64,000 nt of DNA from UBA6170 sp942491385. GTDB taxonomy: Bacteria > Chloroflexota > Anaerolineae > Anaerolineales > Anaerolineaceae. The translations under genes were made by a program, and so were the position numbers. Positions 41,971-51,964 of this stretch are shown here, in pieces. The notes below the pieces were generated by a model, which was given only the letters and a program-made list of their open reading frames with translations, was not told where the DNA came from and made no database searches. Positions within the stretch are counted from its first letter, which is position 1. Every line of letters starts with the position of its first letter. The DNA is taken from the NCBI GenBank assembly GCA_942491385.1, contig CALOAF010000005.1, positions 744,001 to 808,000 on the forward strand, in the 5' to 3' direction.

Positions 41971-44700
41971 TTAATCATCCAGCAGACGCGGATTCAGAAT
42001 TTTCTCCAGGGCAGAACCACATAGCGAAAAAGCAAAGCCAGAAACGAGCAATAAGGTTAATGGCGCTAGAACCCAATATTGAGATCCGAATAATGCACCG
42101 TTGGTTGCTCCATCATAAATTGTGGATCCCCATGTTGGCAAACCGGTACTGATATTGAATAATCCAAGCGTGGCCTCAAGGAAAACAAAACTGGGGATTA
42201 GGATTACAAGTTGGGGAATAAGCACTGGAATAATTCTGGGAACCATATATTTAACGATGATACGATAACTGCTGGCTCCATAAGCCATTGCTGCTTCAAT
42301 ATAAGGAGATTCTCGAATTTGGAGTAAAACCGATCGAAAACTCTTTAGCGGAGCTCCAAACACATTTAATATAATTACGATCCCAAAAATCATCCATATG
42401 CTGATACCGAGATAGGCATACGCCAAAACACTGATTGCCAGAATTGGCAACACAAGATTTACTTCCGTCAAGCGTTGAATCAAATCATCCACCCAACCAC
42501 CAAACCAGACCCCGCTGGCAGCCAAAACCATGGAAAGAATTATCGTCGCAAGGGAACCAAACAAACCAACAATTAACGCAAAAGGCATTCCCCAAAACAG
42601 CGGTATTGAAAGGTCTCGCCGCAAATAATCCGTCCCTGCCAATCCGTACACCTGGCCAAGCATTAGAAATTCAGCTTCGATATCGCTGGCTTCCTCAAAG
42701 GTAATTCCAGAAATGCGCAGTTGATAGAGCCCCTTCACTACTTCTGGATTATTGGAATCTGGATCAGCGAAAAGTACATAAAAAAATGGTGTCGGAAAAA
42801 CCCGAGAAAAATTAAACCACTCAGCCCAATTATCGTTTTTTGATACCAGTCGTCTGGCCGGAATATCCTCCACAAAGTCATATTCTCGACCATAAGGGAT
42901 ACCCATGTTTTTTAAATTAAACTCTCTCCCGTCTGGTGTTATCCATTTTAATGATACAAATGGTGCTTTTTGTTCATACTCCCCCTTCAAAAACAGCTTC
43001 ATTTCAGATGGAAAATCTGCGTAATAATAATCAAACAAGTAGACCAGGGAAATTTGCTTTCCACCATTTTCTAGCAGTTTCTCCTGACGAACGACGTTTT
43101 GACTTATTGAGTTCATGGTAAAAATTGAAAGCAATTTTTCTTTATTGAAAGTGTTATACCAGGATGGTTTGGCCAACTTGGGCACATCTGTTCTCCCGGT
43201 TAAGGTTGAAAGATTCCATGTTATGCCTATTTCCTTATAAGGCAGTGCAATCACTGCATAAAATGAACCAATAACGAGAAGAATGATGATGAAAAAACCT
43301 ACGATTGCAGAAGGATAACGTTTGAACTCCAATACAAATCGATAAATGTTGTTATTGAAGATCTGTAAATTCTGTTTAAGGGAGTGGAAGTAGGCGCTGA
43401 TTTTAATTGGACGTTTGACTTTCCTTAACTGCAAATCGGGAGGTTTTTGAAAGGGATCAGACTTTTTATCTTTCCAGGCTTTCGACCACGATTTTGATTT
43501 TGTTCGAATTTTGCGAAAGGTTGGTTGTTTTTGAATTAATCGAATACGTGGGTCTACCATTACATAGACAATATCCAATAGTAAAACGGTTAATCCTAAA
43601 AAATAAGCAAATAATACGATCAAGGAAATTGCAATAACCAATCTTCCGGGGTACATGCTCTCTCCCAGGAAATTTGGTAATGCGACTTTTACAAACAACC
43701 AGCCAATCCCCTGCCATTGAAAAATGACTTCTAAAGCCATAGTCATTTGCCAAAAACTGATCATCAATAATGAAAAACTTGTGATGACAAATGGCAGTGT
43801 TGGTTTTAAAATATAGTTTCTGATAAATCGAACTGGATGCATACCTATCGCTGTACCCAAATCAATGTAATCCTCGTTATTAAAGGTGACAAAAATGGTA
43901 CGCCAGGAATATACCAATTGGAAAAACAGACTTAATAGAATAGAGGAAACCGGCAGGATCATGTGTTTTAGGATAATAGGAATATAACCCCATCTGGTCT
44001 CAGGCGGATATGTGTCAAAAATACCACCCACCGGTAAAACCTTTAACTGAACTGCAAAGATCATAATGAGAAAAAGTCCAATTACCCAACTAGGCATGGA
44101 GGAGATCGGTGCAATCCAGGTAATGACACGATCGTACCAGGAATTCACTTTTTGACTGAGAAAAAGAGCAAGTGGCAATCCAAATAAAAACAACAAAAAA
44201 TAAGAGCCACCTACCAATAACATCGTCATTGGCAGGTATTGCAACAATAGTTCATTTAGATTGTAACGGGTTCTTCCCTGAGAAAAAAAGTGAATTGGCC
44301 TTACGTTAAAAACACCAATTTTTCCCCAATCAAATTTCATGGCATTCACAGTCCATAACAAATGTTTGACGAGATAAGGTTTGTTGATTCCACTTTCGTC
44401 TATTAATTCCGTACGGTAATTATCCAGAATAACATCACGCTCGGTTGAAGGTAATGCCATCATTGTGGATAAATTTTCCATGTAATAATTATGAACTTCG
44501 TTTTCAACGCGCTGAATTATTGCTTTATCAAGTTGGGGTACAGTCTTTCCAAACATGGTATTGGTTGATTGGTTGATCATTAAGACTGTAATGAAAGTAC
44601 CAACAAAAATAGTTAAGAGAATCAACGCAACTTTCCGAAGTAAATATCGAAGAGCTTGTCGAAAATCACTATGTTTTTGAATGGATGGAATCTTATTCAT
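41971..44700 (-). CDS. Fused DppB-DppC-type ABC permease, copy 1
   Basis: The 909-residue protein joins two oligopeptide-type permeases. The N-terminal half (to about 395) has the DppB layout with a large loop, YLPMTMLLVGGS, and the ATPase-contact loop DLGTAIGMHPVRFIRNYIL. The C-terminal half starts with a membrane helix near 465, has an extracytoplasmic insert of about 190 residues (with WITPDGREFNL), and the DppC-type helices with YIEAAMAYGASSYRIIVKY. It ends in LNPRLLDD. It is a close paralogue of the next gene. No binding protein or ATPase is adjacent. The ATG at 44700 is preferred to a TTG at 44730, though neither has a strong ribosome site. Confidence 0.85.
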   Translation of the reverse strand: MNKIPSIQKHSDFRQALRYLLRKVALILLTIFVGTFITVLMINQSTNTMFGKTVPQLDKAIIQRVENEVHNYYMENLSTMMALPSTERDVILDNYRTELIDESGINKPYLVKHLLWTVNAMKFDWGKIGVFNVRPIHFFSQGRTRYNLNELLLQYLPMTMLLVGGSYFLLFLFGLPLALFLSQKVNSWYDRVITWIAPISSMPSWVIGLFLIMIFAVQLKVLPVGGIFDTYPPETRWGYIPIILKHMILPVSSILLSLFFQLVYSWRTIFVTFNNEDYIDLGTAIGMHPVRFIRNYILKPTLPFVITSFSLLMISFWQMTMALEVIFQWQGIGWLFVKVALPNFLGESMYPGRLVIAISLIVLFAYFLGLTVLLLDIVYVMVDPRIRLIQKQPTFRKIRTKSKSWSKAWKDKKSDPFQKPPDLQLRKVKRPIKISAYFHSLKQNLQIFNNNIYRFVLEFKRYPSAIVGFFIIILLVIGSFYAVIALPYKEIGITWNLSTLTGRTDVPKLAKPSWYNTFNKEKLLSIFTMNSISQNVVRQEKLLENGGKQISLVYLFDYYYADFPSEMKLFLKGEYEQKAPFVSLKWITPDGREFNLKNMGIPYGREYDFVEDIPARRLVSKNDNWAEWFNFSRVFPTPFFYVLFADPDSNNPEVVKGLYQLRISGITFEEASDIEAEFLMLGQVYGLAGTDYLRRDLSIPLFWGMPFALIVGLFGSLATIILSMVLAASGVWFGGWVDDLIQRLTEVNLVLPILAISVLAYAYLGISIWMIFGIVIILNVFGAPLKSFRSVLLQIRESPYIEAAMAYGASSYRIIVKYMVPRIIPVLIPQLVILIPSFVFLEATLGLFNISTGLPTWGSTIYDGATNGALFGSQYWVLAPLTLLLVSGFAFSLCGSALEKILNPRLLDD

Positions 44701-44842
44701 AGGACAATCTATTCGTTTGTTTTTGATCAAATTACTGAAGGTAATTTATCTTTTTATTATACGATAAAAAATCCTCACTTTGCGAAAAACTAAGTGAAAG
44801 CTGAATTTATTTATTACCAATAACGCATCTTACCATCTGTCT

Positions 44843-47599
44843 TCAGTCATCCAGCAAACGCGGATTAAGAATTTTTTCCAGGGCAGAACCACATAATGAA
44901 AAAGCGAAGCCAGAAAGGAGCAGTAAAATCAATGGACCCAGAACCCAATAGCGAGGACCATATAAGGCTCCTTTGGTAGCTGCCTGGTAAATAACAGTTC
45001 CCCAGGTGGGAAGACCGGTGCTGATATTGAATAACCCCAGCGTGGCTTCCAAGAATACAAAACTAGGTATCAAAATAATGAGCTGTGGAACCAGGATTGG
45101 AATTATTCTCGGCACCATATATTTCATGATAATGCGCATACCGCCAACACCATATGCTCGTGCTGCTTCAATATATGGTGCTTCACGAATCTGAAGCAGA
45201 ACCGAGCGGAAACTCTTCAGGGGAGCACCAAGCACATTTAACAAAATTACAATGATAAAAATCAACCAGATGCTGATTCCAAGATAAGCATAAGCCAGAA
45301 CACTGATCATGAGAATGGGCAAGACCAGGTTTATTTCCGTCAAACGTTGGATCAAATCATCCACCCAACCACCAAACCAGACACCGGTGGCAGCCAGTAT
45401 CATGGATAAAACCGTAGTTGCTAAAGAACCAAATAACCCAATAATCAACGCAAAAGGCATACCCCAGAATAAAGGTACCGAAAGATCACGACGCAAATAA
45501 TCAGTACCCGCCAGCCCATACACTTGTCCCAACATCACCAATTCAGTGTCAATATCACTGTCTTCTTCAAAGGTAATACCGGTGATCCGCAATTGATAGA
45601 GTCCATTCAATACTTTAGGTGTGTTGGCATCCGGATCGGCAAATAGAACATAATAAAATGGGGTAGGAAAAATCCGTGTAAAATTAAACCATTCTTGCCA
45701 ATTTTCATTTTGTGAAACTAGCCGACGGGCTGGTATATTCTCTTCAAAGTCATACGTCCGAGTCGAACTAACCGAAAGATTCTTCAAATTGAATTGACGT
45801 CCATCCGGTGTAATCCATTTCATGGATGCAAATGGGTTTTTTTCCTGAAAACTACCTGTCAGATATAAATTCATTTCGTTAGGAAAATCTGGGTAATAAT
45901 AATCGAATAAATAGATGATGGAAATCTGCTTTCCCCCATTTTCTAATTTTTTTTCTGCTCTTATTACATGATCAGATTGTTCATTTAGAGTCAAAATTGA
46001 AAGCAAATTTGACCTGGCAAAAAGGTTATACCATCCTGGTCTGGCTAATTTAGGGATATCAGTTCTACCAGATAATGTGGATCCTCCCCAAGCCATACCA
46101 ATTTCCTTATAAGGTAATGCTATTACAGCATAAATGGAACCAATCAACAATAAAAAAATAATGAAAAGACCTAATATTGCAGATGGAAATCGCTTAAACT
46201 CCTGAGCAAATTTTTTGATTCCAATCAGCCTGTTATGAAAATCTAGTTTTATATCTAAAAGTGTATCTTGTATATTATATTTCTTTTTCTGTTGATCATA
46301 AATTGGTTTACATTCAACATGATCCTGCGTAAATTGAAAAGAAATTCTTCTTTTCGAAAACAGTCTGTATCCTTTGCGGATCGTTCGCATTGTTGGTTCT
46401 TTTTGAACCAATCGGATACGGGGATCAACGATCACGTAAATAATATCGAGTATAAACACAGTAATTCCGAGCAAATAAGCAAAAAGAACGATCAGTGAAA
46501 TAGCGATGATAATTTCTCCCGGGTACATACTTTCTCCCCAGAAATTTGGCAAACCCAAGTTTATAAATAACCAGCCAATTCCTTGCCATTGAAAAATAAT
46601 CTCCAATGCCATAGACATTTGCCAGAAACTGATCAATAACAGAGAAAAATTAGTGATAACAAAAGGTAGCGTTGGCTTGAGAATATATTTTTTCCGTAAA
46701 CGACTCGGTTTCATTCCCATTGCCTTTCCCATGTCAACGTAATCCTCATTGCTGAAAGTCACAAAAACTGTTCTCCAGGAATAAACCAACTGGAAGAACA
46801 TGCTTAAGAAAATTGCAGAAACCGGTAAAATCATATGTTTTAATATGATTGGAACATACCCCAATGGAGTTTCAGGCGGTAAAGTGTCAAATATTCCATA
46901 GGGAGGTAACCATTTTAATTCCACTGCGAAAACCATAATCAATAAAATGCCGATCACCCAACTGGGGACAGAAGAAAGTGGAGCAATCCAGGAAAAAAAA
47001 CGATCGTACCATTTATGAGTGTTCTGGCTTAACTTCAATGCTAATGGTAGACCAAATAAAAATAGCAAAAGAAATGAAGCACCAACCAGCAATAAAGTCA
47101 TTGGCAAATATTGAAGAATTATTTCATTTAAACTGAAACGCGCACTCCTATACACGTTCCTCCATAATGGCCTTGCATCCGTAAAGGTAATATTTCCCCA
47201 ATCAAATTTAAGTGCATTAAATGTAAATATTAAATGTTTTATCAAATATGACTTGGATAATCCCGTTTCCTCTATCAACTCCTCCCGGAGTTCATTGATT
47301 TCAGCAGACCCTTCCTCAGAGAGGGAATTAAGTCCGGGGTTATCTTGATAGTAGTACCTGATAGTTCTTTCAATACTATTTTCGATTGTCGTATCTAATT
47401 GTGGCTCCATTGTTCCAAGACCCAGAACAACAGGACGGTTCGTGAGTAAAATTGTTAAAAAGGTTCCAATAAAAATTGTGGAAACGATTAAGAATGCTTT
47501 TTTAAATAAATATTGAAAAGCCCTCTTTAAATCCAAATTTTTTTGAAGTGTTTGGATTTTATTCAATGACAGATCGGAATTGTTGGTTTTTTCTTCCAT
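44843..47599 (-). CDS. Fused DppB-DppC-type ABC permease, copy 2
   Basis: The 918-residue product matches copy 1 along its whole length, including the insert (WITPDGRQFNL) and C terminus LNPRLLDD, with by-eye identity of well over half. DppB-type half: YLPMTLLLVGAS and DMGKAMGMKPSRLRKKYIL. DppC-type half: YIEAARAYGVGGMRIIMKY. The cytoplasmic linker between the halves (about 400-460) is the most divergent part. The ATG at 47599 is taken because the further upstream frame to a TTG at 47647 runs through a TATAAT-containing region. A gap of 142 bases to copy 1's start suggests tandem duplication. Confidence 0.85.
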   Translation of the reverse strand: MEEKTNNSDLSLNKIQTLQKNLDLKRAFQYLFKKAFLIVSTIFIGTFLTILLTNRPVVLGLGTMEPQLDTTIENSIERTIRYYYQDNPGLNSLSEEGSAEINELREELIEETGLSKSYLIKHLIFTFNALKFDWGNITFTDARPLWRNVYRSARFSLNEIILQYLPMTLLLVGASFLLLFLFGLPLALKLSQNTHKWYDRFFSWIAPLSSVPSWVIGILLIMVFAVELKWLPPYGIFDTLPPETPLGYVPIILKHMILPVSAIFLSMFFQLVYSWRTVFVTFSNEDYVDMGKAMGMKPSRLRKKYILKPTLPFVITNFSLLLISFWQMSMALEIIFQWQGIGWLFINLGLPNFWGESMYPGEIIIAISLIVLFAYLLGITVFILDIIYVIVDPRIRLVQKEPTMRTIRKGYRLFSKRRISFQFTQDHVECKPIYDQQKKKYNIQDTLLDIKLDFHNRLIGIKKFAQEFKRFPSAILGLFIIFLLLIGSIYAVIALPYKEIGMAWGGSTLSGRTDIPKLARPGWYNLFARSNLLSILTLNEQSDHVIRAEKKLENGGKQISIIYLFDYYYPDFPNEMNLYLTGSFQEKNPFASMKWITPDGRQFNLKNLSVSSTRTYDFEENIPARRLVSQNENWQEWFNFTRIFPTPFYYVLFADPDANTPKVLNGLYQLRITGITFEEDSDIDTELVMLGQVYGLAGTDYLRRDLSVPLFWGMPFALIIGLFGSLATTVLSMILAATGVWFGGWVDDLIQRLTEINLVLPILMISVLAYAYLGISIWLIFIIVILLNVLGAPLKSFRSVLLQIREAPYIEAARAYGVGGMRIIMKYMVPRIIPILVPQLIILIPSFVFLEATLGLFNISTGLPTWGTVIYQAATKGALYGPRYWVLGPLILLLLSGFAFSLCGSALEKILNPRLLDD

Positions 47600-47739
47600 A
47601 ATTGCTTTTTGTGATAATGGCAATTTTATTATAAGCTTAATCTTCAAAAAATTAGAAACTTTTTAATCTCTTATATAGAGTATCCCCAGACAACTCTGGT
47701 TATAATTAATCAATTCTCATATCACGCTAAGGATTCAAC

Positions 47740-49050
47740 ATGAATGTACCTTCCGGCCAACGCACAGACCTACCAATTCGCACCTGGTTTGTGATCGCTT
47801 TGCTTTCTCTTTCCGGGCAAATCGCCTGGGGAGTAGAGAATGCCTGGTTTAACACCTTTGTTTTCGATACATTAACCCCCAACCCCAGGCCGATCGCCTG
47901 GATGGTGGCCATCAGTGCCATCACCGCCACAATCACCACCTTGCTAATCGGCACCCTTTCCGACCGCACCTTTACCCGGTTAGGACGACGCAGGCCATAT
48001 ATCTTGTTTGGATACGTTCTATGGGGGATCGTCACCGCATTGTTTCCAACTGTCTCCTTACTGCGCCCGATCGGGCTGGCTGTGTTTATGGTCATTCTGG
48101 CAGATGCAATCATGACCTTTTTTGGGTCTGCAGCCAATGATGCCAGTTTCAATGCCTGGACAACCGATATCACCGATAAAACCAACCGTGGGCGTGTAGA
48201 GGGCTTGATCCAGATGAGTATCTTTCTCTCTTTCATTCTTACGACCGCATTGGCTGGCATGGTGATTGAGAAATTTGGATATTTTGTGTTTTTCTATGGT
48301 TTGGGTGGATTGGTAACATTAACCGGTTTGATCGGTGGATTGATGATGAAGGATGCTCCTGTCAGCCATGAAGAACAATTTCAAAAACGCCTCCCCTACT
48401 GGCGTGAGGTATTTAATACATTTCGTTTCAGTATAGTACGTGAGAATCGCATCCTATTTCTGTTATTTCTCGCGATTCTGGTCAATGGCGTTGCCTGGCA
48501 GGTTACTTTTCCTTATCTGCTAATTTATATCGAGCATTATCTGGGATACGATAAAGGTACTATGGGTCTCATCATGGGAGGCGTTTTGATCATCACAGCC
48601 TTGAGCACAATCCCATTAGGTATATTGGTTGACAAAATTCCACGGCGCACATTTATTCTTTGGATGGCTTTCCTTTCATCAGTGACAGCTTTGATTTTCT
48701 CGTTTGCACGCGGTATTCCTTTCCTTGTCATTGCAGGTACCCTGCAAACAATGACCATGGCAGCTTTTGGCATCGTGGCCGGTGCCTGGTTAATGGATCT
48801 GTATCCTGAACAGCAACGTGGTCAATTTCAGGGTGTACGCATGATCTTTATGGTATTGCTACCTATGGTCATCGGTCCTGCGATTGGTTCATTCCTCATT
48901 CGCTCCTATGGAATACCGACTGTTTTAAACGGAGAAGCCGGTTTTATTCCGACCCCGGTGCTTTATTATATGGCTGCTGCTATTAATCTGCTGGCAATCC
49001 TGCCTTTGGTTCGCATTCCCAAGCAACTACCCACACAGGAGACCAAATGA
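47740..49050 (+). CDS. GPH/MFS-type sugar transporter
   Basis: The 436-residue protein has twelve membrane segments and resembles the glycoside-pentoside-hexuronide and SLC45-like group: GQIAWGVENAWFNTFVFD at the start, then GTLSDRTFTRLGRRRPYIL as loop 2-3 (about 66-84) and LGILVDKIPRRTFIL in the second half. It overlaps the GH2 glycosidase gene by four bases (ATGA), so the pair forms an operon for uptake and cleavage of a glycoside or oligosaccharide. AAGGA lies seven bases before the ATG. Confidence 0.88.
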   Translation: MNVPSGQRTDLPIRTWFVIALLSLSGQIAWGVENAWFNTFVFDTLTPNPRPIAWMVAISAITATITTLLIGTLSDRTFTRLGRRRPYILFGYVLWGIVTALFPTVSLLRPIGLAVFMVILADAIMTFFGSAANDASFNAWTTDITDKTNRGRVEGLIQMSIFLSFILTTALAGMVIEKFGYFVFFYGLGGLVTLTGLIGGLMMKDAPVSHEEQFQKRLPYWREVFNTFRFSIVRENRILFLLFLAILVNGVAWQVTFPYLLIYIEHYLGYDKGTMGLIMGGVLIITALSTIPLGILVDKIPRRTFILWMAFLSSVTALIFSFARGIPFLVIAGTLQTMTMAAFGIVAGAWLMDLYPEQQRGQFQGVRMIFMVLLPMVIGPAIGSFLIRSYGIPTVLNGEAGFIPTPVLYYMAAAINLLAILPLVRIPKQLPTQETK

Positions 49051-50843
49051 GTCAACCAACCTGGTCTCCAGTCCCAGGCAGGATTCAAACCCGCTGGGCA
49101 AAGGATGTCAAACCGGTCTGTCCCTTACCTGAATATCCACGGCCACAGATGACTCGCAATGATTGGATGAACCTGAATGGGCTCTGGGAGTATGCGATCT
49201 TACCCATCAAAGATGATATGCCCGATCAATATCATGGGCAAATTCTGGTACCCTTCCCGGTCGAATCATCCCTTTCCGGCGTCGGCAAAGCATTGCAGCC
49301 AGATGAAAATCTCTGGTATCGGCGGACTTTTGAAATAACTGATGAGTGGAAACACCAGCGTGTTATATTGCATTTTGGGGCTGTGGATTGGCAAACCGAA
49401 GTGTGGTGTAACGGGCAGTATCTTGGCCAGCACCAGGGTGGCTTTGATCCATTTTCCTTTGAGTTGACCCATGGTTTGCGCTTTGGCTCAGAAAATGAGC
49501 TGGTGGTAAAAGTCTACGATCCCACCAGCACAGGGAGGCAGGAAAGAGGCAAACAAACCCTCAATCCCGGCTTTGTCTTTTATACAGCCGTTTCCGGCAT
49601 CTGGCAGACTGTCTGGCTGGAGCCGCTGCCACATGTTTACATCAAACAGATTCGTATGACGCCTTTTATTGAGCCAGCCCGGCTTGAGATTCAGGTTTCT
49701 CTTTCGGATGAACTTCCCGAACATGAAATTCGTATTGAACTTTGGGAAAACAATAATTTGGTTACCCAGGTCAATGGTTGCCAGTGTCAGAAAATCATCC
49801 TTGATGTTCCTGATGCACATTTATGGTCACCAGATGACCCATTTTTATACGATTTAAAGTTCACCTTAAACGCTGAGAACCAGATTGTCGATGCTGTTAA
49901 CTCCTATTGCGGCTTGCGTGAAATCTGCCTGGTGAAGGATGAAAATGGCGTTCCGCGAGTCCATCTCAATCACAAGCCTATCTTCCAATACGGTCCGCTT
50001 GATCAGGGGTATTGGCCGGACGGGCTCTACACCGCCCCAACCGATAAAGCGCTGCGTTATGACATCATCTTTAGTAAATCGCTGGGCATGAACATGCTGC
50101 GTAAACATATCAAGGTTGAACCCGCCCGCTGGTATTATCATTGCGACCAGCTGGGCATGCTGGTCTGGCAGGATATGCCCTGTGGCGGGAAAGTCCCGCA
50201 CACCCTGATATTGGGGATGGGTTTTCTGCTGAATCTCAAGATTCGTGATGATCGTCGCTACCACTGGTTTGGGCGCGCAGATCCAGGCGTGCGCCAGCAA
50301 TTCAAACTCGAATTACAGGCAATGATGGAAAATCTTCACAATCATCCGTCCATAGTGGTGTGGGTGCCTTTCAATGAATCCTGGGGCCAGTTCAATGCCC
50401 GTGAAATCGGTGATTGGGTTAAAGCCAGTGATCCTTCCCGACTGGTGGATGTGGCTTCTGGCTGGTTCGACCAGGGCAATGGGGATATCTATTCCATTCA
50501 CAAGTATGTCGGCCCCGCCATGCCAACCATCGAGAAAGAACGCTCTGTGGCTCTTTCCGAATTTGGAGGGCTTGGTCTCAAAGTGGAGGGACACTTGTGG
50601 CAAGAGGAAAAGCTCTTTGCCTATCGCATGGTAAAAACCAGAGCAAAATTAACCGAAAGGTATCTGAAATTAATAGATCGGCTGATTCCACTCAAAGAAA
50701 AAGGCCTGGTGGCAGCCATTTACACAGAACTCTGCGATGTGGAGTATGAGATCAACGGCTATCTAACTTATGACCGTGAAGTTTTGAAGATGGATCGCGA
50801 TCAGATTGAAGCCGCGCATTTAAAACTACTAAGCGCAGATTAA
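49047..50843 (+). CDS. Glycoside hydrolase family 2 (beta-galactosidase/glucuronidase-like)
   Basis: The 598-residue enzyme shows the GH2 order: sugar-binding domain (about 45-200, VPFPVESSLSG then WYRRTF), immunoglobulin-like domain, and a TIM barrel with acid/base Glu444 in VPFNESWGQ and nucleophile Glu505 in LSEFGG. It lacks a signal peptide and is cytoplasmic, fitting a role behind the coupled sugar transporter. The length is short for beta-galactosidase and close to beta-glucuronidase and related enzymes. The exact substrate is not decided. Confidence 0.92.
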   Translation: MSQPTWSPVPGRIQTRWAKDVKPVCPLPEYPRPQMTRNDWMNLNGLWEYAILPIKDDMPDQYHGQILVPFPVESSLSGVGKALQPDENLWYRRTFEITDEWKHQRVILHFGAVDWQTEVWCNGQYLGQHQGGFDPFSFELTHGLRFGSENELVVKVYDPTSTGRQERGKQTLNPGFVFYTAVSGIWQTVWLEPLPHVYIKQIRMTPFIEPARLEIQVSLSDELPEHEIRIELWENNNLVTQVNGCQCQKIILDVPDAHLWSPDDPFLYDLKFTLNAENQIVDAVNSYCGLREICLVKDENGVPRVHLNHKPIFQYGPLDQGYWPDGLYTAPTDKALRYDIIFSKSLGMNMLRKHIKVEPARWYYHCDQLGMLVWQDMPCGGKVPHTLILGMGFLLNLKIRDDRRYHWFGRADPGVRQQFKLELQAMMENLHNHPSIVVWVPFNESWGQFNAREIGDWVKASDPSRLVDVASGWFDQGNGDIYSIHKYVGPAMPTIEKERSVALSEFGGLGLKVEGHLWQEEKLFAYRMVKTRAKLTERYLKLIDRLIPLKEKGLVAAIYTELCDVEYEINGYLTYDREVLKMDRDQIEAAHLKLLSAD

Positions 50844-50872
50844 TTTATAAAAATTAATATGGCCGTACTTTC

Positions 50873-51964
50873 CTAATCATGCGAATGCCGGTGATGTATA
50901 TCCGGCCAATGTGGATGAGAATGCTTCAGGAAAACATGTTGATGCTGGTGTGAATGCCAACCATCCGGCACATCATTTTCATGGTGGTCATGGTGTCCAT
51001 CATCGTGACGGTGAGGATGATCATGAGACACAGTTTCATGAGTATGTGTATGCAGATGTTGCTCTCGCGCGAGAAGGATCAATGAAGCAATAAATAATAA
51101 TATTGCAATTGCCAATTGCCAGGTAAATTTCTCACCCAGGATCAAAATCGATAGTAATATCCCCCAGAATGGTGCACTGGAAAAAATCAATTGACTGCGC
51201 GTGGCACCTAACTGCTGTGCTGCTGAGATATACAACACGATACTAAAACCATAAGCAAAAACACCCAGGATTAAACCGCCTGCAACAGAACCGAATGAAC
51301 CAGTTAAAGGAGCAATGCTGATGCCGATGATCAGATTGGTGGTTCCCGCAACCAGCCCTTTCCAAAGCGTAGATTGCGCCGGGGTGATTCCATCAATTAG
51401 AGCCGTAAGATGATTGTCTACCCCCCAACAGACGCAGGCAAAAACGACCAGAATCCCAGCCAGAACTCCCGCAGAACCTTCCCCGGAAGTCAGGATAACG
51501 GCTGACAATAAAATACCTCCCGCCGCTAACCAGCCGGTACGTGTGAGATAGTCTTTAAAGATGAAATGCCCGAGAATGGCTGTAGCAACCATTTCCAGGT
51601 TAAGCCACATGGAAACCGACGCCGCATTTGCCAGGCGTAATCCGGCCAATAGCGCAACAGGGCCCAACATGCCACCAAACAGGACTGCCCCCAGTAAACG
51701 CAGCGAATTTTTGCGATCCATTTTCCAGGGCCAGGAAAATTTTCGTTCGCGTAGAACCAGCAAAATTACACCCAATGCTGCGCCGATATATAGCAACCCT
51801 GCTAATTGAAATGAAGATAACTGATCCAGCAAACTCTTGCTGAGGGGAGTTGCAGCCCCAAATAATAAAGCTGATAATATTGCTATTAAGAAAACAGGGA
51901 ATTGCGTTTTACGATCAGCTATTATTTTCTTCCTCTGGTAGCACCTGGATGCAACCCTCCGCAA
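50873..51964 (-). CDS. EamA/DMT-family transporter with His-rich C-terminal tail
   Basis: The protein of up to 363 residues has ten membrane helices of the EamA type in two repeats (GAATPLSKSLLDQLSSFQLAG near the start, then LWKGLVAGTTNLI). The cytoplasmic or external tail of about 64 residues holds 23 His, mostly in H-x-H and HH strings, a likely binder of Ni, Zn or Co. It overlaps the ABC ATPase gene, so it is in the same operon. The only regular start in the part before the first helix is the TTG at 51964. An ATA near 51924 follows AGAGGAAG. The true start is unsure. Confidence 0.82.
   Translation of the reverse strand: MRRVASRCYQRKKIIADRKTQFPVFLIAILSALLFGAATPLSKSLLDQLSSFQLAGLLYIGAALGVILLVLRERKFSWPWKMDRKNSLRLLGAVLFGGMLGPVALLAGLRLANAASVSMWLNLEMVATAILGHFIFKDYLTRTGWLAAGGILLSAVILTSGEGSAGVLAGILVVFACVCWGVDNHLTALIDGITPAQSTLWKGLVAGTTNLIIGISIAPLTGSFGSVAGGLILGVFAYGFSIVLYISAAQQLGATRSQLIFSSAPFWGILLSILILGEKFTWQLAIAILLFIASLILLAREQHLHTHTHETVSHDHPHRHDDGHHDHHENDVPDGWHSHQHQHVFLKHSHPHWPDIHHRHSHD

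Noticed and set aside
47727..48260. Long minus-strand frame of 177 codons opposite the sugar transporter
   Set aside because: It lies fully inside the convincing MFS gene 47740-49050 and is rich in Arg, Ser and Ile without domain content, a frame shadow.
50844..50872. AT-rich dyad ATTAATTT/AAATTAAT between convergent genes as terminator
   Set aside because: The stem is only A-T pairs and would be too weak for a confident call.
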